Shown here piece after piece: positions 25,436 through 34,827 of a DNA stretch of 64,000 nt. The translations under genes were made by a program, and so were the position numbers. The DNA is from Gracilimonas sp040117685 (GTDB lineage Bacteria > Bacteroidota > Rhodothermia > Balneolales > Balneolaceae), in the NCBI RefSeq assembly GCF_040117685.2, contig NZ_JBEDYP020000002.1, positions 186,001 to 250,000 on the forward strand, read 5' to 3'. Every line of letters starts with the position of its first letter. Position 1 is the stretch's first letter. The notes beneath the pieces are model-generated. The model searched no databases. It had not been told where the DNA came from and was given only the letters and a program-made list of their open reading frames with translations.

Positions 25436-26500
25436 CTACTCCGTTTCTACATTACCAATATTAACCGGCATCCCGGGACGAACCTGCAATAATCCGCTGG
25501 TTAGTACCGAGTCACCTTCTGCGATACCTTCGGTGATTTGAACTTTTGCCTCATTCCTGAGTCCGGTTGAAACCGTTTGAGGCTGAACCATTCCGTTCTT
25601 CACCACAAATACTTTTTGTCCCTGAAGTTCGGGCACAATAGAAATGGAAGGAACCATCAGGGCATTATTAATAGTGGAAAGCGTGAGTTCTAAATCTGCA
25701 AATGCGCCGGGCAGTAAGGCTCCATTTTCATTCGGACTCTTAGCCCGTACTTGTAACGAGCGGGTTTCGGTATCGATTCTTGGCTCTTTGGCATACACAC
25801 TTGCTGTGAGTGTTTTATCCAGGCCGGAAACGGTGAATCCTACTTTGTTTCCCACTTCCACCATCGCTGCATATCGCTCAGGAATGGAGAAATCAATTTT
25901 GATTGGATCTATATCCTGCAAGGTAGCTATTCGTGTATTAGGGGTGATGTAGCTTCCATCGCTTACATATTTCAAACCGATTTGTCCGGAGAACGGTGCA
26001 CGAATTTCAGTTTTAGCAATCTGAGCTTCTATCAGGGCCACTTCAGCCCTCATTACATTTACTTCATTCAGCGTGGCGTCGTACTCTTCCTGGCTGATTC
26101 CTCCTTTATCCAGCAGCTGAGCCTGACGTTTTTCGCGGTCTTCGGCAAGATTCAGCCTGAACTCAGCCCGGTTCAGCTGGGCCCGAAGTTCACTGTCATT
26201 AATTTTGATAAGCAACTCCCCTTTTTCCACATACTCCCCCTCTTCAAGAAAAATTTCTTCAATCAATCCTGAACTTTCACTGGCAAGCTCCACTTCTTCA
26301 TTGGCAAGCAAAGTACCGGTGGTAAAAATATTGTTTTCAATGGTATCAGGCTTGGTAATATATACATCCACCGAAAGGGTATTATTTTCTGAATTATTGG
26401 ATGGTGAATTACTTGCCGGCCCTATTAATCCCTCTAATTTGGGAATGGCCAGCAGCCCCACCGCAATCAATACGCCTATAACTATTAGTATGCGTTTCAT
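25436..26500 (-). CDS. RND efflux periplasmic adaptor (membrane fusion protein)
   Basis: A 354-residue membrane fusion protein, first gene of the efflux operon. It begins with a single N-terminal hydrophobic anchor (about residues 4-20) with no lipobox. A Ser/Asn-rich linker follows, then the lipoyl-like half (ELASESSGLIEEIFLEEGEYVEKGELLIKIND), the alpha-hairpin coiled coil (residues 100-150), the second lipoyl half (ITKTEIRAPFSGQIGL), and a beta-barrel with membrane-proximal domain. It links the pump to TolC in the periplasm. The palindrome at 26533-26545, 33 bp before the start, is a candidate regulator site for the operon. Confidence 0.93.
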   Translation of the reverse strand: MKRILIVIGVLIAVGLLAIPKLEGLIGPASNSPSNNSENNTLSVDVYITKPDTIENNIFTTGTLLANEEVELASESSGLIEEIFLEEGEYVEKGELLIKINDSELRAQLNRAEFRLNLAEDREKRQAQLLDKGGISQEEYDATLNEVNVMRAEVALIEAQIAKTEIRAPFSGQIGLKYVSDGSYITPNTRIATLQDIDPIKIDFSIPERYAAMVEVGNKVGFTVSGLDKTLTASVYAKEPRIDTETRSLQVRAKSPNENGALLPGAFADLELTLSTINNALMVPSISIVPELQGQKVFVVKNGMVQPQTVSTGLRNEAKVQITEGIAEGDSVLTSGLLQVRPGMPVNIGNVETE

Positions 26501-26532
26501 TTATTCTGTTTAGAAAATTGAAATGTGTTGCT

Positions 26533-26545
26533 AAAGGTAACCTTT
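26533..26545. promoter_or_regulatory. Short palindrome upstream of the efflux operon
   Basis: AAAGGT-A-ACCTTT, perfect apart from the central base, 33 bp upstream of the adaptor ATG. On the minus strand it overlaps TACCTTTA, resembling a -7 box, so a bound repressor could block the promoter. No regulator gene of TetR or MarR type is adjacent. Confidence 0.3.
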
Positions 26546-26634
26546 GTGCAGGTTTTAGCATTCTTTAATCATGAAAAGCCTTGTAAAAAAATATTTGTCC
26601 TTCAGAACCTGAATCACTGATCACATTAAAAAAA

Positions 26635-26665
26635 AAAGCGATGCAGGAGATTCCCACATCGCTTT
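26635..26665 (-). terminator. Hairpin terminator after trxA
   Basis: AAAGCGATG and CATCGCTTT form a 9-bp stem with a 13-base loop, 22 bp past the trxA stop. On the minus strand it runs into a stretch of ten T residues. Confidence 0.88.
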
Positions 26666-26687
26666 AATACTCTTAACAATCGCTTAC

Positions 26688-27014
26688 TTAAGCTACTTGT
26701 GCCTCAAGCTGTTTGCTTAGCTGTGATTTAGGAACAGCACCAACAATTTGGTCAACAACTTCGCCGTCTTTGAAAATCAACAGAGAAGGGATACTTCGAA
26801 TACCGTACTTAACGGATACTTCAGGATTGCTATCCACATCTACTTTTCCAATTTTTGCTTTTCCTTCATACTCACCGGCCAATTCTTCAACAATAGGCCC
26901 TATCATTCGGCAAGGTCCGCACCATTCAGCCCAAAAATCAACTAATACAGGTTTGTCTGAATTCAGTACTTCATCATCAAAATTGGAGTCGGTTAACTCG
27001 ATTGGTTTTGACAT
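26688..27014 (-). CDS. trxA: Thioredoxin
   Basis: A 108-residue thioredoxin, the usual length. The active site is WCGPC with C32 and C35. The buried Asp/Lys-type residues of FWAEWCGPC, the cis-Pro in IRSIPSLLIF (near 76) and the GAVPKSQL end are all present. It reduces protein disulfides in the cytoplasm using thioredoxin reductase, which is not in the window. It is a single gene with its own terminator and a 270-bp upstream gap. Confidence 0.97.
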   Translation of the reverse strand: MSKPIELTDSNFDDEVLNSDKPVLVDFWAEWCGPCRMIGPIVEELAGEYEGKAKIGKVDVDSNPEVSVKYGIRSIPSLLIFKDGEVVDQIVGAVPKSQLSKQLEAQVA

Positions 27015-27251
27015 AATATTTATTTCTTTATTGAGTGTTCATCAATTCTGAACAAATATCGGAATAATTCATTCAACATTACACATACTTTTAAATTATT
27101 GACGTAATAGCGGGGGTTTATGAGTGAGAAGTCTGTTTTAGTAACACATTTGTAGCCATACAATTACTCCAAATCCTCGCCCGGCATTTCCAAACCCTTT
27201 CATTTAATGAATTGGCAAGGATGCTTCACATTTATATTTGATCATTGGAAT

Positions 27252-27280
27252 TTGAGCTTGGTACTTGGTGCTTCGTGCTT
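27252..27280. repeat. Short degenerate tandem repeat in the gap between trxA and dnaE
   Basis: A run of about eight-base words around GCTTGGTACTTGGTGCTT with a final CGTGCTT forms an imperfect tandem repeat, just before the dnaE 3' end. It looks like a relic of slippage or a dispersed intergenic word. Confidence 0.35.
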
Positions 27281-27287
27281 AACCAAC

Positions 27288-30200
27288 TTAACTCCCATGC
27301 ACCAACTGCACCGCTTCCTCCCCCAACACATCCCGTAAACCGCGCAGTAAATCGTCATTTGGTTCCACCACGAAATTCCGAACGTTCATCTTAATCGGAG
27401 CCGTGGCTTCCTCACTGTGAACCGCCAGTTTAACCTGCGTGCTTCCTTTGTTTATAGAGAATAATGTTTCGATTTGTTTGAGATGATCTTTCTGCAAATC
27501 CGAGGTCTTCAATCTGATTCTCAGATTCAACTGCTCCTGAAATTTCTCACGCAGATTTTCCACCCGTTCAAAGGTATTTGCGATCACTTTTGGCTGACCG
27601 CTTCGCGTATCCACCGTTCCGTCTATAAATAGCACATTGTCGGTCTGAAGGAGTCCCATGTATTTATCATAGGTGGAACTGAAAGCAATCACTTCCGTGG
27701 AGTTATTCAGGTCTTCTACCTGAAGAAAAGCAAAAGGACGCCCTTTCTTGTCGGTGACTCTTTTTACTCCCGTAATGATGGCTATGAACCGGATATCCTG
27801 CCGGTCGTTCATCTGACCAAATACCTCATCACTGAGGTTCTGCTTTCCGAACAACCTTATTTCTTCCTTGAACCGGCTTAAGGGATGCCCACTCAGATAA
27901 AACCCAATAAGATCCCGTTCCTTATTAAGCCGCTCGATTTGAGTCCACGGCTGTACCTCCTGCAGCTTCGGTTCCTGCAAAGCAGCACTTCCGCTGTCAC
28001 CACCAAACAAGTTTCCTTGATTCAAGCGGATTTCCTCCTGCTTTCGCACAGCATAAGCAAGAATATCTTCCAGCGAATGGTGAAGTTGAGCCCGGTTGGG
28101 ATTCAGGGTATCAAAAGCGCCGGCAATGATTAAACTTTCCAGCGTTTTTCGGTTGCACACTTTAAGATCAACGCGGGTGGCAAAATCAAATATGGAGGTG
28201 TAATCCCCATTCTCTTCCCGCTCTTCTACTATATGCTGAATGGCTGAAGAACCCACTCCTTTAATGGCCGACATTCCGTACTGAACACGTCCTTCTTTCG
28301 GGCGGAATTTACCCCAGGCTGTATTAATGTTCGGTGGGTCAACGGGAATATTCATACGCTGACATTCCTCAATAAAAGCCGACACCTTATCGATGTTGCT
28401 CATATTGTGGGTCATCACCGCAGCCATGTACTCCGCCGGGTAATTGGCTTTAAAATACATGGTATGATAAGCCACTACCGAGTAGGCGGCAGAGTGAGAT
28501 TTGTTAAATCCGTAACCCGCAAACATGGCCATCTTATCGAAAACCTGCTTGGCGGTTTTCTCATCATAACCTTTTTCGACGGCCTGATTTACAAACTTCT
28601 CTTCCTCCGGTGGCAGGAGTTCCGGCTTTTTCTTACCCATGATTCGGCGAAGTACATCCGCTTCACCAAGCGAGTAGCCACCCATTCGCTGCGCTACCTT
28701 CATGATCTGCTCCTGGTAGATCATAATACCGTAGGTGGGCTCCAGCAACTCAATCAAATCCTCATGATCGTATTCTACCTTCTCGCGGCCGTGTTTACGT
28801 TCGATATAATCCGGAATGAACTGCATCGGACCCGGACGGTACAAGGCATTCATGGCAATCAGGTCGTTGATGCTGGTCGGCTTCAGGTTCTTGAGGTGCT
28901 TGCGCATCCCGTCACTCTCAAACTGGAAAATACCGGCCGTCCCTCCCTGCTGGAATACTTTATAAGTAGCTTCATCATCCAGAGGAATATCATCCAGGTT
29001 ATATTCCTTGCCGAAATTTTCCTTCACATAACCAATAGCTGTTTTCAAAATAGACAGGGTCTTCAATCCCAAAAAGTCCATCTTCAGCATACCGGCATTT
29101 TCAATCACACTGCCATCGAACTGTGTTACATACAGGTCGGCATCTTTGGCCGTACTTACCGGAATGTATTCAGTTAGTTTATCCGGGGCGATAATGACTC
29201 CGGCCGCGTGAATCCCCGTATTCCGAACCGAGCCTTCGAGCACGTAAGCCATACGAAGGGTTTCCGCTTCCAGACCTTCTCCATCCCTAATGTCACGGAG
29301 TTCTTTGACTTCCGAAAAAGCATCATCAAGAGAAGTTCCCGGGCGCTCCGGTACCAATTTGGCAATACGATCTGCATCGGCCAGCGGAAGATCAAGCACC
29401 CGGGCTACATCCCGAACCGAAGAGCGGGCTGCCATCGACCCAAAGGTGATGATATGCGCCACCTGATCTTTACCGTATTTATTTACTACATATTCAATCA
29501 CGCGCTGTCGCCCGTCATCATCAAAGTCGATATCAATATCGGGCATGGACACACGTTCCGGGTTCAGGAAACGCTCAAAAAGCAGATCATACTCCAGCGG
29601 ATCGATGTTAGTGATACCGGTGCAATAGGCAACCACCGAACCAGCAGCAGAACCCCTTCCCGGGCCTACATACACGCCCATATCTCGGGCAGCGGCAATA
29701 AAATCCTGCACAATAAGGAAGTAACCTGCAAAGCCCATTTCCTGAATAATACCCAGCTCCAGTTCAATTCTTTCTACTACCTCATCGGTCATTTCCTCAT
29801 AGCGAGGCTTGGCGCCTTCGTAGGTAAGATGGCGCAGATAAGCATCTTCAGTGTCAAAACCTTCCGGTAGTTCAAAATTGGGAAGAATTACATCCCGCTC
29901 CAGTTTAATCGGCTCAATTTTATCAACAATCTCCTGGGTTCTCTCAATAGCAGATGGCATATCTACGAAGAGCTCCTTCATCTGATCCTGCGTCTTGAAG
30001 TAGAACTCATCATTCGGGAACCCATACCGGTAACCACGGCCTCTGCCCTTTGGTGTACTCATCAGTTCGCCGTCGTCAATACAAATCAGGGCATCATGGG
30101 CTTTGGCGTCTTCCTCCTCCAGGTAAAATACATTGTTGGTGGCAACCAGCTTCACTCCATACTTTTCAGAATAGCTTTTGAAGACTTCATTCACCCTTTT

Positions 30201-31502
30201 CTCTTCTTCCAGCCCGTGATTCAATACTTCCAGGTAAAAATCATCCCCGAAGGTTTCCATCCACCACTGCAATTCTTCTTCGGCAAACTCTTCCCCCTTA
30301 TTCAGAATCAGGTCGGCCAGCCAACCCCGAACGCCTCCACTCAGGCAAATAATATCCTCAGCATATTGAGCAATCACTTCTTTATCAATCCGCGGATATT
30401 TGTAATAATATCCTTCCGTAAAACCGATGGAGCTAAGTCTGGAAAGATTTTTATACCCGTTTTGGTTTTTGGCAAACATCGGGATTTGATAGCGCCGGTC
30501 TTTATTATCGCGGGTGAATTTCTTCTGAAGACGGTCTTCCACTACATAAAACTCACAACCAATAATGGGTTTGATATCCTCAGCATGCGCCGCTGCAGCA
30601 AAGGCAAAAGCTCCGTACATATTTCCGAGGTCGGCCAGCCCCACTGCCGACATCCCCTCGGCTTTAGCCTTGGCCACTAATTCTTTAATCCCGGCCGTTG
30701 CCTGAAGTACCGAAAACTTGGAATGATTGTGAAGATGGGTAAAAGTAGCCTTCTCAAGCAGCTCAGCATCAACCCCGTCTTGATCTCCACTTTTTTTTTG
30801 AGCCGCTTTTTCTTCGTCGGTTTGCTTGGTCTTGAAGCGGGACGGTGAAACCAGATCTATGTATTCATCCCGTTTTATATAACTCTGCGACGACTCATAC
30901 AGCTTCGCATCCATCGGGAAGTTGACTTTGGTAGCCCCTGTCCTCACCATTTCCAGAAAACAGCGGGCGGTTGCCTCTACATCAGCTGCAGCATCGTGGG
31001 CATCTTCGAAGCCTTTATCAAAAAGCGCATGGTGCAACTCACCGAGAGATGGCCATTTGTAATTTCCTCCGCGGCCGCCTTCGATTTTAGCTACATCAGT
31101 ACCATCGTCTTTGGTATCAATCTTGGGCTTGTCGATAATGGCTGAGGGAATCTTCTTCCGAAGATATTCCGCCCCCATAATCTTCTCGTCAAAACTAACA
31201 TTGTGGCCGATCAGGAAGTGAGCTCTGTCGATATCTTTGGAAAACTCTTTCAGCACAAACTCAAGATCCACCCCTTCTTCAATGGCACGTTGGGTAGATA
31301 TGCCGTGGATTTTCTCTGAGTTGAAAGGAATGGTAAACCCTTCCGGCTTAACAATATGGTTGCCACTGTTGATGAGCTTTCCGGTGTGGTCGTGAAGTTG
31401 CCATGCAAGCTGAACCAACCGGGGCCAGTTATCCAAATCGGTAATAGGAGCAGAAAAATCGTTCGGTAAACCGGTGGTCTCGGTATCAAATATCAGATAC
31501 AT
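27288..31502 (-). CDS. dnaE: DNA polymerase III alpha subunit with N-terminal DnaQ-type exonuclease domain
   Basis: A 1404-residue replicative polymerase, longer than the usual DnaE because an exonuclease precedes it. Residues 1-190 are a DEDDh 3'-5' exonuclease: DTET at 6-9, IGHNVSFDE near 98, and HDAAADVEAT near 167 with the catalytic His and Asp. A charged linker follows. Then come the PHP domain (starts near HLHNHS at about 254), the palm, fingers and thumb, with catalytic Asp residues in PDIDIDFDDDGR near 652-663, a HhH region (IKGVGSSAIQ near 1095), and an OB-fold (FAFLQVEDLNNSTEVIAF near 1260). It should be the main chromosomal replicase with its own proofreading. Single gene, no partner subunit nearby. 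Confidence 0.96.
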   Translation of the reverse strand: MYLIFDTETTGLPNDFSAPITDLDNWPRLVQLAWQLHDHTGKLINSGNHIVKPEGFTIPFNSEKIHGISTQRAIEEGVDLEFVLKEFSKDIDRAHFLIGHNVSFDEKIMGAEYLRKKIPSAIIDKPKIDTKDDGTDVAKIEGGRGGNYKWPSLGELHHALFDKGFEDAHDAAADVEATARCFLEMVRTGATKVNFPMDAKLYESSQSYIKRDEYIDLVSPSRFKTKQTDEEKAAQKKSGDQDGVDAELLEKATFTHLHNHSKFSVLQATAGIKELVAKAKAEGMSAVGLADLGNMYGAFAFAAAAHAEDIKPIIGCEFYVVEDRLQKKFTRDNKDRRYQIPMFAKNQNGYKNLSRLSSIGFTEGYYYKYPRIDKEVIAQYAEDIICLSGGVRGWLADLILNKGEEFAEEELQWWMETFGDDFYLEVLNHGLEEEKRVNEVFKSYSEKYGVKLVATNNVFYLEEEDAKAHDALICIDDGELMSTPKGRGRGYRYGFPNDEFYFKTQDQMKELFVDMPSAIERTQEIVDKIEPIKLERDVILPNFELPEGFDTEDAYLRHLTYEGAKPRYEEMTDEVVERIELELGIIQEMGFAGYFLIVQDFIAAARDMGVYVGPGRGSAAGSVVAYCTGITNIDPLEYDLLFERFLNPERVSMPDIDIDFDDDGRQRVIEYVVNKYGKDQVAHIITFGSMAARSSVRDVARVLDLPLADADRIAKLVPERPGTSLDDAFSEVKELRDIRDGEGLEAETLRMAYVLEGSVRNTGIHAAGVIIAPDKLTEYIPVSTAKDADLYVTQFDGSVIENAGMLKMDFLGLKTLSILKTAIGYVKENFGKEYNLDDIPLDDEATYKVFQQGGTAGIFQFESDGMRKHLKNLKPTSINDLIAMNALYRPGPMQFIPDYIERKHGREKVEYDHEDLIELLEPTYGIMIYQEQIMKVAQRMGGYSLGEADVLRRIMGKKKPELLPPEEEKFVNQAVEKGYDEKTAKQVFDKMAMFAGYGFNKSHSAAYSVVAYHTMYFKANYPAEYMAAVMTHNMSNIDKVSAFIEECQRMNIPVDPPNINTAWGKFRPKEGRVQYGMSAIKGVGSSAIQHIVEEREENGDYTSIFDFATRVDLKVCNRKTLESLIIAGAFDTLNPNRAQLHHSLEDILAYAVRKQEEIRLNQGNLFGGDSGSAALQEPKLQEVQPWTQIERLNKERDLIGFYLSGHPLSRFKEEIRLFGKQNLSDEVFGQMNDRQDIRFIAIITGVKRVTDKKGRPFAFLQVEDLNNSTEVIAFSSTYDKYMGLLQTDNVLFIDGTVDTRSGQPKVIANTFERVENLREKFQEQLNLRIRLKTSDLQKDHLKQIETLFSINKGSTQVKLAVHSEEATAPIKMNVRNFVVEPNDDLLRGLRDVLGEEAVQLVHGS

Positions 31503-31596
31503 ATACGTGCGTTAGCTTCTGGTAAAACTTCTGGATGAATATACAATTCTTGCCCGAGCAAAACCGTCCAAGTTGCCAACGGGTTTTCCACAATTT

Positions 31597-31866
31597 TTAA
31601 AACTTCACGTCAAAAGATGTGTATGCCTCCTCTCCCGTGTCCTCTTCCACCTCTATGCTTTGCACATAAGCTGAACGCGGCCCTTTTTTGCACTTTTCGA
31701 TAAGCTGATCTACTAATTGCTCGTCTCCCTGAAAAACGGCTTCAACCCGACCATCCGGGAGGTTCCGGACCCAACCATTAACCCCCAAAGACCTGGCCCT
31801 GGTTTTTGTGAAATGGCGAAACCCCACACCCTGAACTCGTCCGGAAATGAAAATATGTTTCTTCAC
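31597..31866 (-). CDS. acyP: Acylphosphatase
   Basis: An 89-residue acylphosphatase hydrolysing acyl phosphates such as carbamoyl or acetyl phosphate. The signature GRVQGVGFR is at 9-17 with catalytic R17. The second signature GWVRNLPDGRVE is at 31-42 with catalytic N35. Normal length, cytoplasmic. It is divergent from oxyR with 94 bp between starts, and lies 94 bp upstream of the dnaE start on the same strand. Confidence 0.95.
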   Translation of the reverse strand: MKKHIFISGRVQGVGFRHFTKTRARSLGVNGWVRNLPDGRVEAVFQGDEQLVDQLIEKCKKGPRSAYVQSIEVEEDTGEEAYTSFDVKF

Positions 31867-31960
31867 AAATCTACCTTTTTGAATTTAATGTTCTATTTTA
31901 GACCCGCTACTATTATTAAAAGGTTTCTTTACCTTAGAGTTCAATTATTATAAAAAGAAT

Positions 31961-32893
31961 ATGACTTTAACCCAGCTTTCATACATCGTTGCAGTCGACA
32001 AACACCGGCACTTTGCCACCGCAGCGCAGAAAATCTACATTACCCAGCCTACGCTCAGTATGCAAATTCAAAAGCTGGAGGATGAATTGGGAGTACTTAT
32101 TTTTGACCGCTCAAAAACACCGGTTGTACCTACAGCAATGGGCGAAGAAATTATTGAACAGGCCAAGCAAATCTTAAGCGGAGCCAAACATATTGAAGAT
32201 ATGGTCGCCGTTCAGGGTGATAATCTCAAAGGCTCTTTCCGGGTGGGCATTATCCCGACTATAGCTCCGTATTTAGTTCCTCTTTTCCTAAAGTCTTTTG
32301 TGGATAAATACCCTGAAGTTGAGCTGGTTTTTGAAGAAGCACTGACTGCGGAAGTCCTTAAAGGATTGAATGAAGACTACTTTGATGTGGGAATCATAGC
32401 CACCCCAACCGATAAACACATGTATGAGAAAGATCTGTTTTTAGAGCCTTTTCTGGGTTACGTGAGTGTGGATCACGAGTTGGCTAAGAAAGACAAGTTA
32501 TGTATTGATGATCTCTACAAAGAAGATTTATGGTTACTAAATGAAGGTCACTGTTTCCGTGATCAAACCATCAAAATTTGCAAGCAGAACAACGAGAAGC
32601 TGAACAAAGCACCCATTGTTTTTGAAAGCGGTAACCTGGAAACGCTCAAACGACTGGTGGAACAGAACTTTGGTATCACCCTGATGCCTTACCTGGCCAT
32701 GGACGACTACGACACCAAATGTGCCAACGGTGTGGTAAAGCAATTTGAGGATCCGATTCCCTCCCGGAAAATAAGACTGGTGTACAGTCGCGAATTTTTA
32801 AAGAAAAACCTGATCGAGGCCTTCGCTGATCTTATCAAAGAATCCATTCCCGAAGAATTGGAATCTCAGGACGAAGCGATGGTCATTGAATAA
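31961..32893 (+). CDS. oxyR: OxyR-type LysR regulator of hydrogen peroxide response
   Basis: A 310-residue LysR-family regulator. The N-terminal helix-turn-helix is at about 1-60 (FATAAQKIYITQPTLSMQIQKLEDELG). The effector domain contains GHCFRDQTIKIC, with C198 and C207 matching the peroxide-sensing disulfide pair of E. coli OxyR (C199 and C208). This pattern separates OxyR from CysB- or CbbR-type relatives. It should switch on catalase and peroxiredoxin-type genes when oxidised. Its stop overlaps the ATG of the terC-family gene by one base, so peroxide sensing and a metal or tellurite-type membrane protein are transcribed together. Confidence 0.93.
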   Translation: MTLTQLSYIVAVDKHRHFATAAQKIYITQPTLSMQIQKLEDELGVLIFDRSKTPVVPTAMGEEIIEQAKQILSGAKHIEDMVAVQGDNLKGSFRVGIIPTIAPYLVPLFLKSFVDKYPEVELVFEEALTAEVLKGLNEDYFDVGIIATPTDKHMYEKDLFLEPFLGYVSVDHELAKKDKLCIDDLYKEDLWLLNEGHCFRDQTIKICKQNNEKLNKAPIVFESGNLETLKRLVEQNFGITLMPYLAMDDYDTKCANGVVKQFEDPIPSRKIRLVYSREFLKKNLIEAFADLIKESIPEELESQDEAMVIE

Positions 32894-33837
32894 TGGAACA
32901 TAGCTTAACGCTCTGGATCATTTTCAATGTTTTTATTGTAGCCATGCTGATTGTGGACCTGGTGGTCTTCAATCGTAAAGAACACGAGATTACCATCAAG
33001 GAATCGCTGATCTGGACAGGGGTCTGGATTTTCCTGGCGTGTGTTTTCGGCGTGGGTATTTACTTTTACATGGACCCGGCCAGCTCTCTCGATTATTTCA
33101 CCGGCTACCTGATTGAGAAATCGCTAAGCGTGGATAACATCTTTGTGTTTATCCTTGTGTTCTCCTATTTCGGGGTCCCCGCTAAATACCAGCATAAAGT
33201 GCTTTTCTGGGGAATATTTGGCGCCCTGGTACTTCGTTTTCTTTTTATCTTTCTGGGCGTCGCCCTCATCGAGCGCTTCGAATGGATCGTCTATATCTTC
33301 GGAGCTTTCCTGGTGTATACCGGTTTGAAAATGGCTTTTGAGACCGAGAAGGAAGTACATCCTGAACGAAATCCACTGTTAAAACTGACACGTAAGTTCA
33401 TACCCGTCACCAACAAATTTGACGGGCCTCATTTCCTCACCCGCGTTGACGGAAAGCTAATGGCCACTCCGCTGTTTGTAGTGCTTGTTGTGATCGAAAC
33501 CACCGATGTGGTTTTCGCCATCGACTCTATCCCGGCCATCCTTGCCATCACCACCGATGAGTTTTTGGTGTACAGTTCCAACGCCTTTGCCATTTTAGGA
33601 TTGCGTGCCCTCTACTTTGCTTTAAACGGGGTAATGAAATTGTTCCATTACCTGCACTACGGGCTGGCGGCCATCCTATCTTTTGTGGGAATCAAAATGC
33701 TGATTGCCGAATTTTACCACGTTCCTACTCCCTGGGCTCTGGGTTTTGTAGCCCTGGCTTTGGTGGGATCTATTGGGGCTTCTATGCTCTTCCCCAAAAA
33801 AGAAAATGAAATACCTCAGGCTCCTGAAGAAGAATAA
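32893..33837 (+). CDS. TerC-family membrane protein (Alx/YkoY-like)
   Basis: A 314-residue integral membrane protein with around eight or nine helices. Family motifs include KSLSVDNIFVFILVFSYFGVP (near residue 76) and VVIETTDVVFAIDSIPAILAIT (near 199). These carry the conserved acidic residues that form the metal site in the TerC/Alx group. Related proteins export manganese (Alx, MneA-like) or are linked to tellurite resistance. The gene starts on the last base of the oxyR stop codon. Manganese protects enzymes during peroxide stress, so a Mn export role tuned by OxyR is plausible; this is inference. The final 18 residues are polar and acidic. Confidence 0.88.
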   Translation: MEHSLTLWIIFNVFIVAMLIVDLVVFNRKEHEITIKESLIWTGVWIFLACVFGVGIYFYMDPASSLDYFTGYLIEKSLSVDNIFVFILVFSYFGVPAKYQHKVLFWGIFGALVLRFLFIFLGVALIERFEWIVYIFGAFLVYTGLKMAFETEKEVHPERNPLLKLTRKFIPVTNKFDGPHFLTRVDGKLMATPLFVVLVVIETTDVVFAIDSIPAILAITTDEFLVYSSNAFAILGLRALYFALNGVMKLFHYLHYGLAAILSFVGIKMLIAEFYHVPTPWALGFVALALVGSIGASMLFPKKENEIPQAPEEE

Positions 33838-34066
33838 TAATACTGCTTACTTCGAAAATTGATCATTCGGTCGATGGTTAATCGCAATTCATTTGATTTT
33901 TGAAAGCGAAGGGCTGAACCCCTTCACTTGCTTACAGGAAGAAAGTTTTACTCCTACAAACGGCATATTCACATCACCTGATTCAACATCCTGCTTTTGT
34001 CATGAGTCCTCTTTCCATGGGGCATTAGTTTAGTATGGTACGGATACACTGCATCACAGATCTGAC

Positions 34067-34594
34067 TTAGTGAAATTCAGCAGGATATTCCACTACTCCA
34101 TGAACATCATTAAGAGCATTGGGCTCAAGCTCGATAGCCATACAATTTTCGGGTGGTATGTCGAAAGGAAGAGTTATATCGAAATCAGTACAGGGTCGAT
34201 ATCCGAAGCGGGGATAATATCCGGCATGACCTGCTAAAATAACAGAAGTAAATCCTGCCTCCCGTGCTGCTTCATGCCCGGTTTTGATCAGCTCGCCCCC
34301 AATTCCTTTGCCCTGATATTCCGGCTGAACCGTAACCGGAGCCAAAGCCAGAGACTCCCACTCTTGTTGTTCGCTCTTAATTAAAATGCGGGTAAAAAGG
34401 ATATGCCCGACTATTTCTCCTTTCAGTTCTGCTACCAAAGATAATTCCGGAATGAACGCGTCTGAAGTTCTCAAACGCTCCACTAAAAAGTGCTCCGTTT
34501 GGTCGCTGTATTCTTCACCCTCAAAAGCCTTTCTTATAAGTTCAAATACATCAGAATGGTCAGCTTTGGATTCTCTTCGGATGGTAATATTCAT
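34067..34594 (-). CDS. GNAT-family N-acetyltransferase (YhbS-like)
   Basis: A 175-residue Gcn5-related acetyltransferase. The acetyl-CoA-binding motif is VQPEYQGKGIGGELIKTGHEAAREAGF (near residues 93-119) with Q/R-x-x-G-x-G. ALAPVTV just before it is the usual beta-bulge strand, and VILAGHAGYYPRFGYRP after it is typical of the YhbS-type subgroup. The substrate is not known for this group. It is monocistronic with gene-free flanks of about 230 bp on each side. Confidence 0.87.
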   Translation of the reverse strand: MNITIRRESKADHSDVFELIRKAFEGEEYSDQTEHFLVERLRTSDAFIPELSLVAELKGEIVGHILFTRILIKSEQQEWESLALAPVTVQPEYQGKGIGGELIKTGHEAAREAGFTSVILAGHAGYYPRFGYRPCTDFDITLPFDIPPENCMAIELEPNALNDVHGVVEYPAEFH

Positions 34595-34827
34595 ATGACT
34601 TTATTGTTGAAAATAATAGAAAAATGAGGTCTCCTACGAAAAGATACTTTTACACCATAACTAAATCATGCGTCCGCTTTCCCTGGCGCATACGTTCCGA
34701 TTCAGCAAGGACACTGATTGAAATCTAAAGTAATGACCAGCCAACACCCTATTCACAAAGTGCCTTAGAGAAAGAGACAGAGATAGGGACAGGCAATTGC
34801 AGTAAGATCCTCTGAAATTCTCTTGAA

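Noticed and set aside
28407..29870. Long open frames on the plus strand inside dnaE (256 and 220 codons)
   Set aside because: They are antisense to the conserved polymerase core and show no recognisable domain or codon logic.
33908..33925. GAAGGG/CCCTTC hairpin after the terC-family gene as terminator
   Set aside because: Only six base pairs and no T-run follows.
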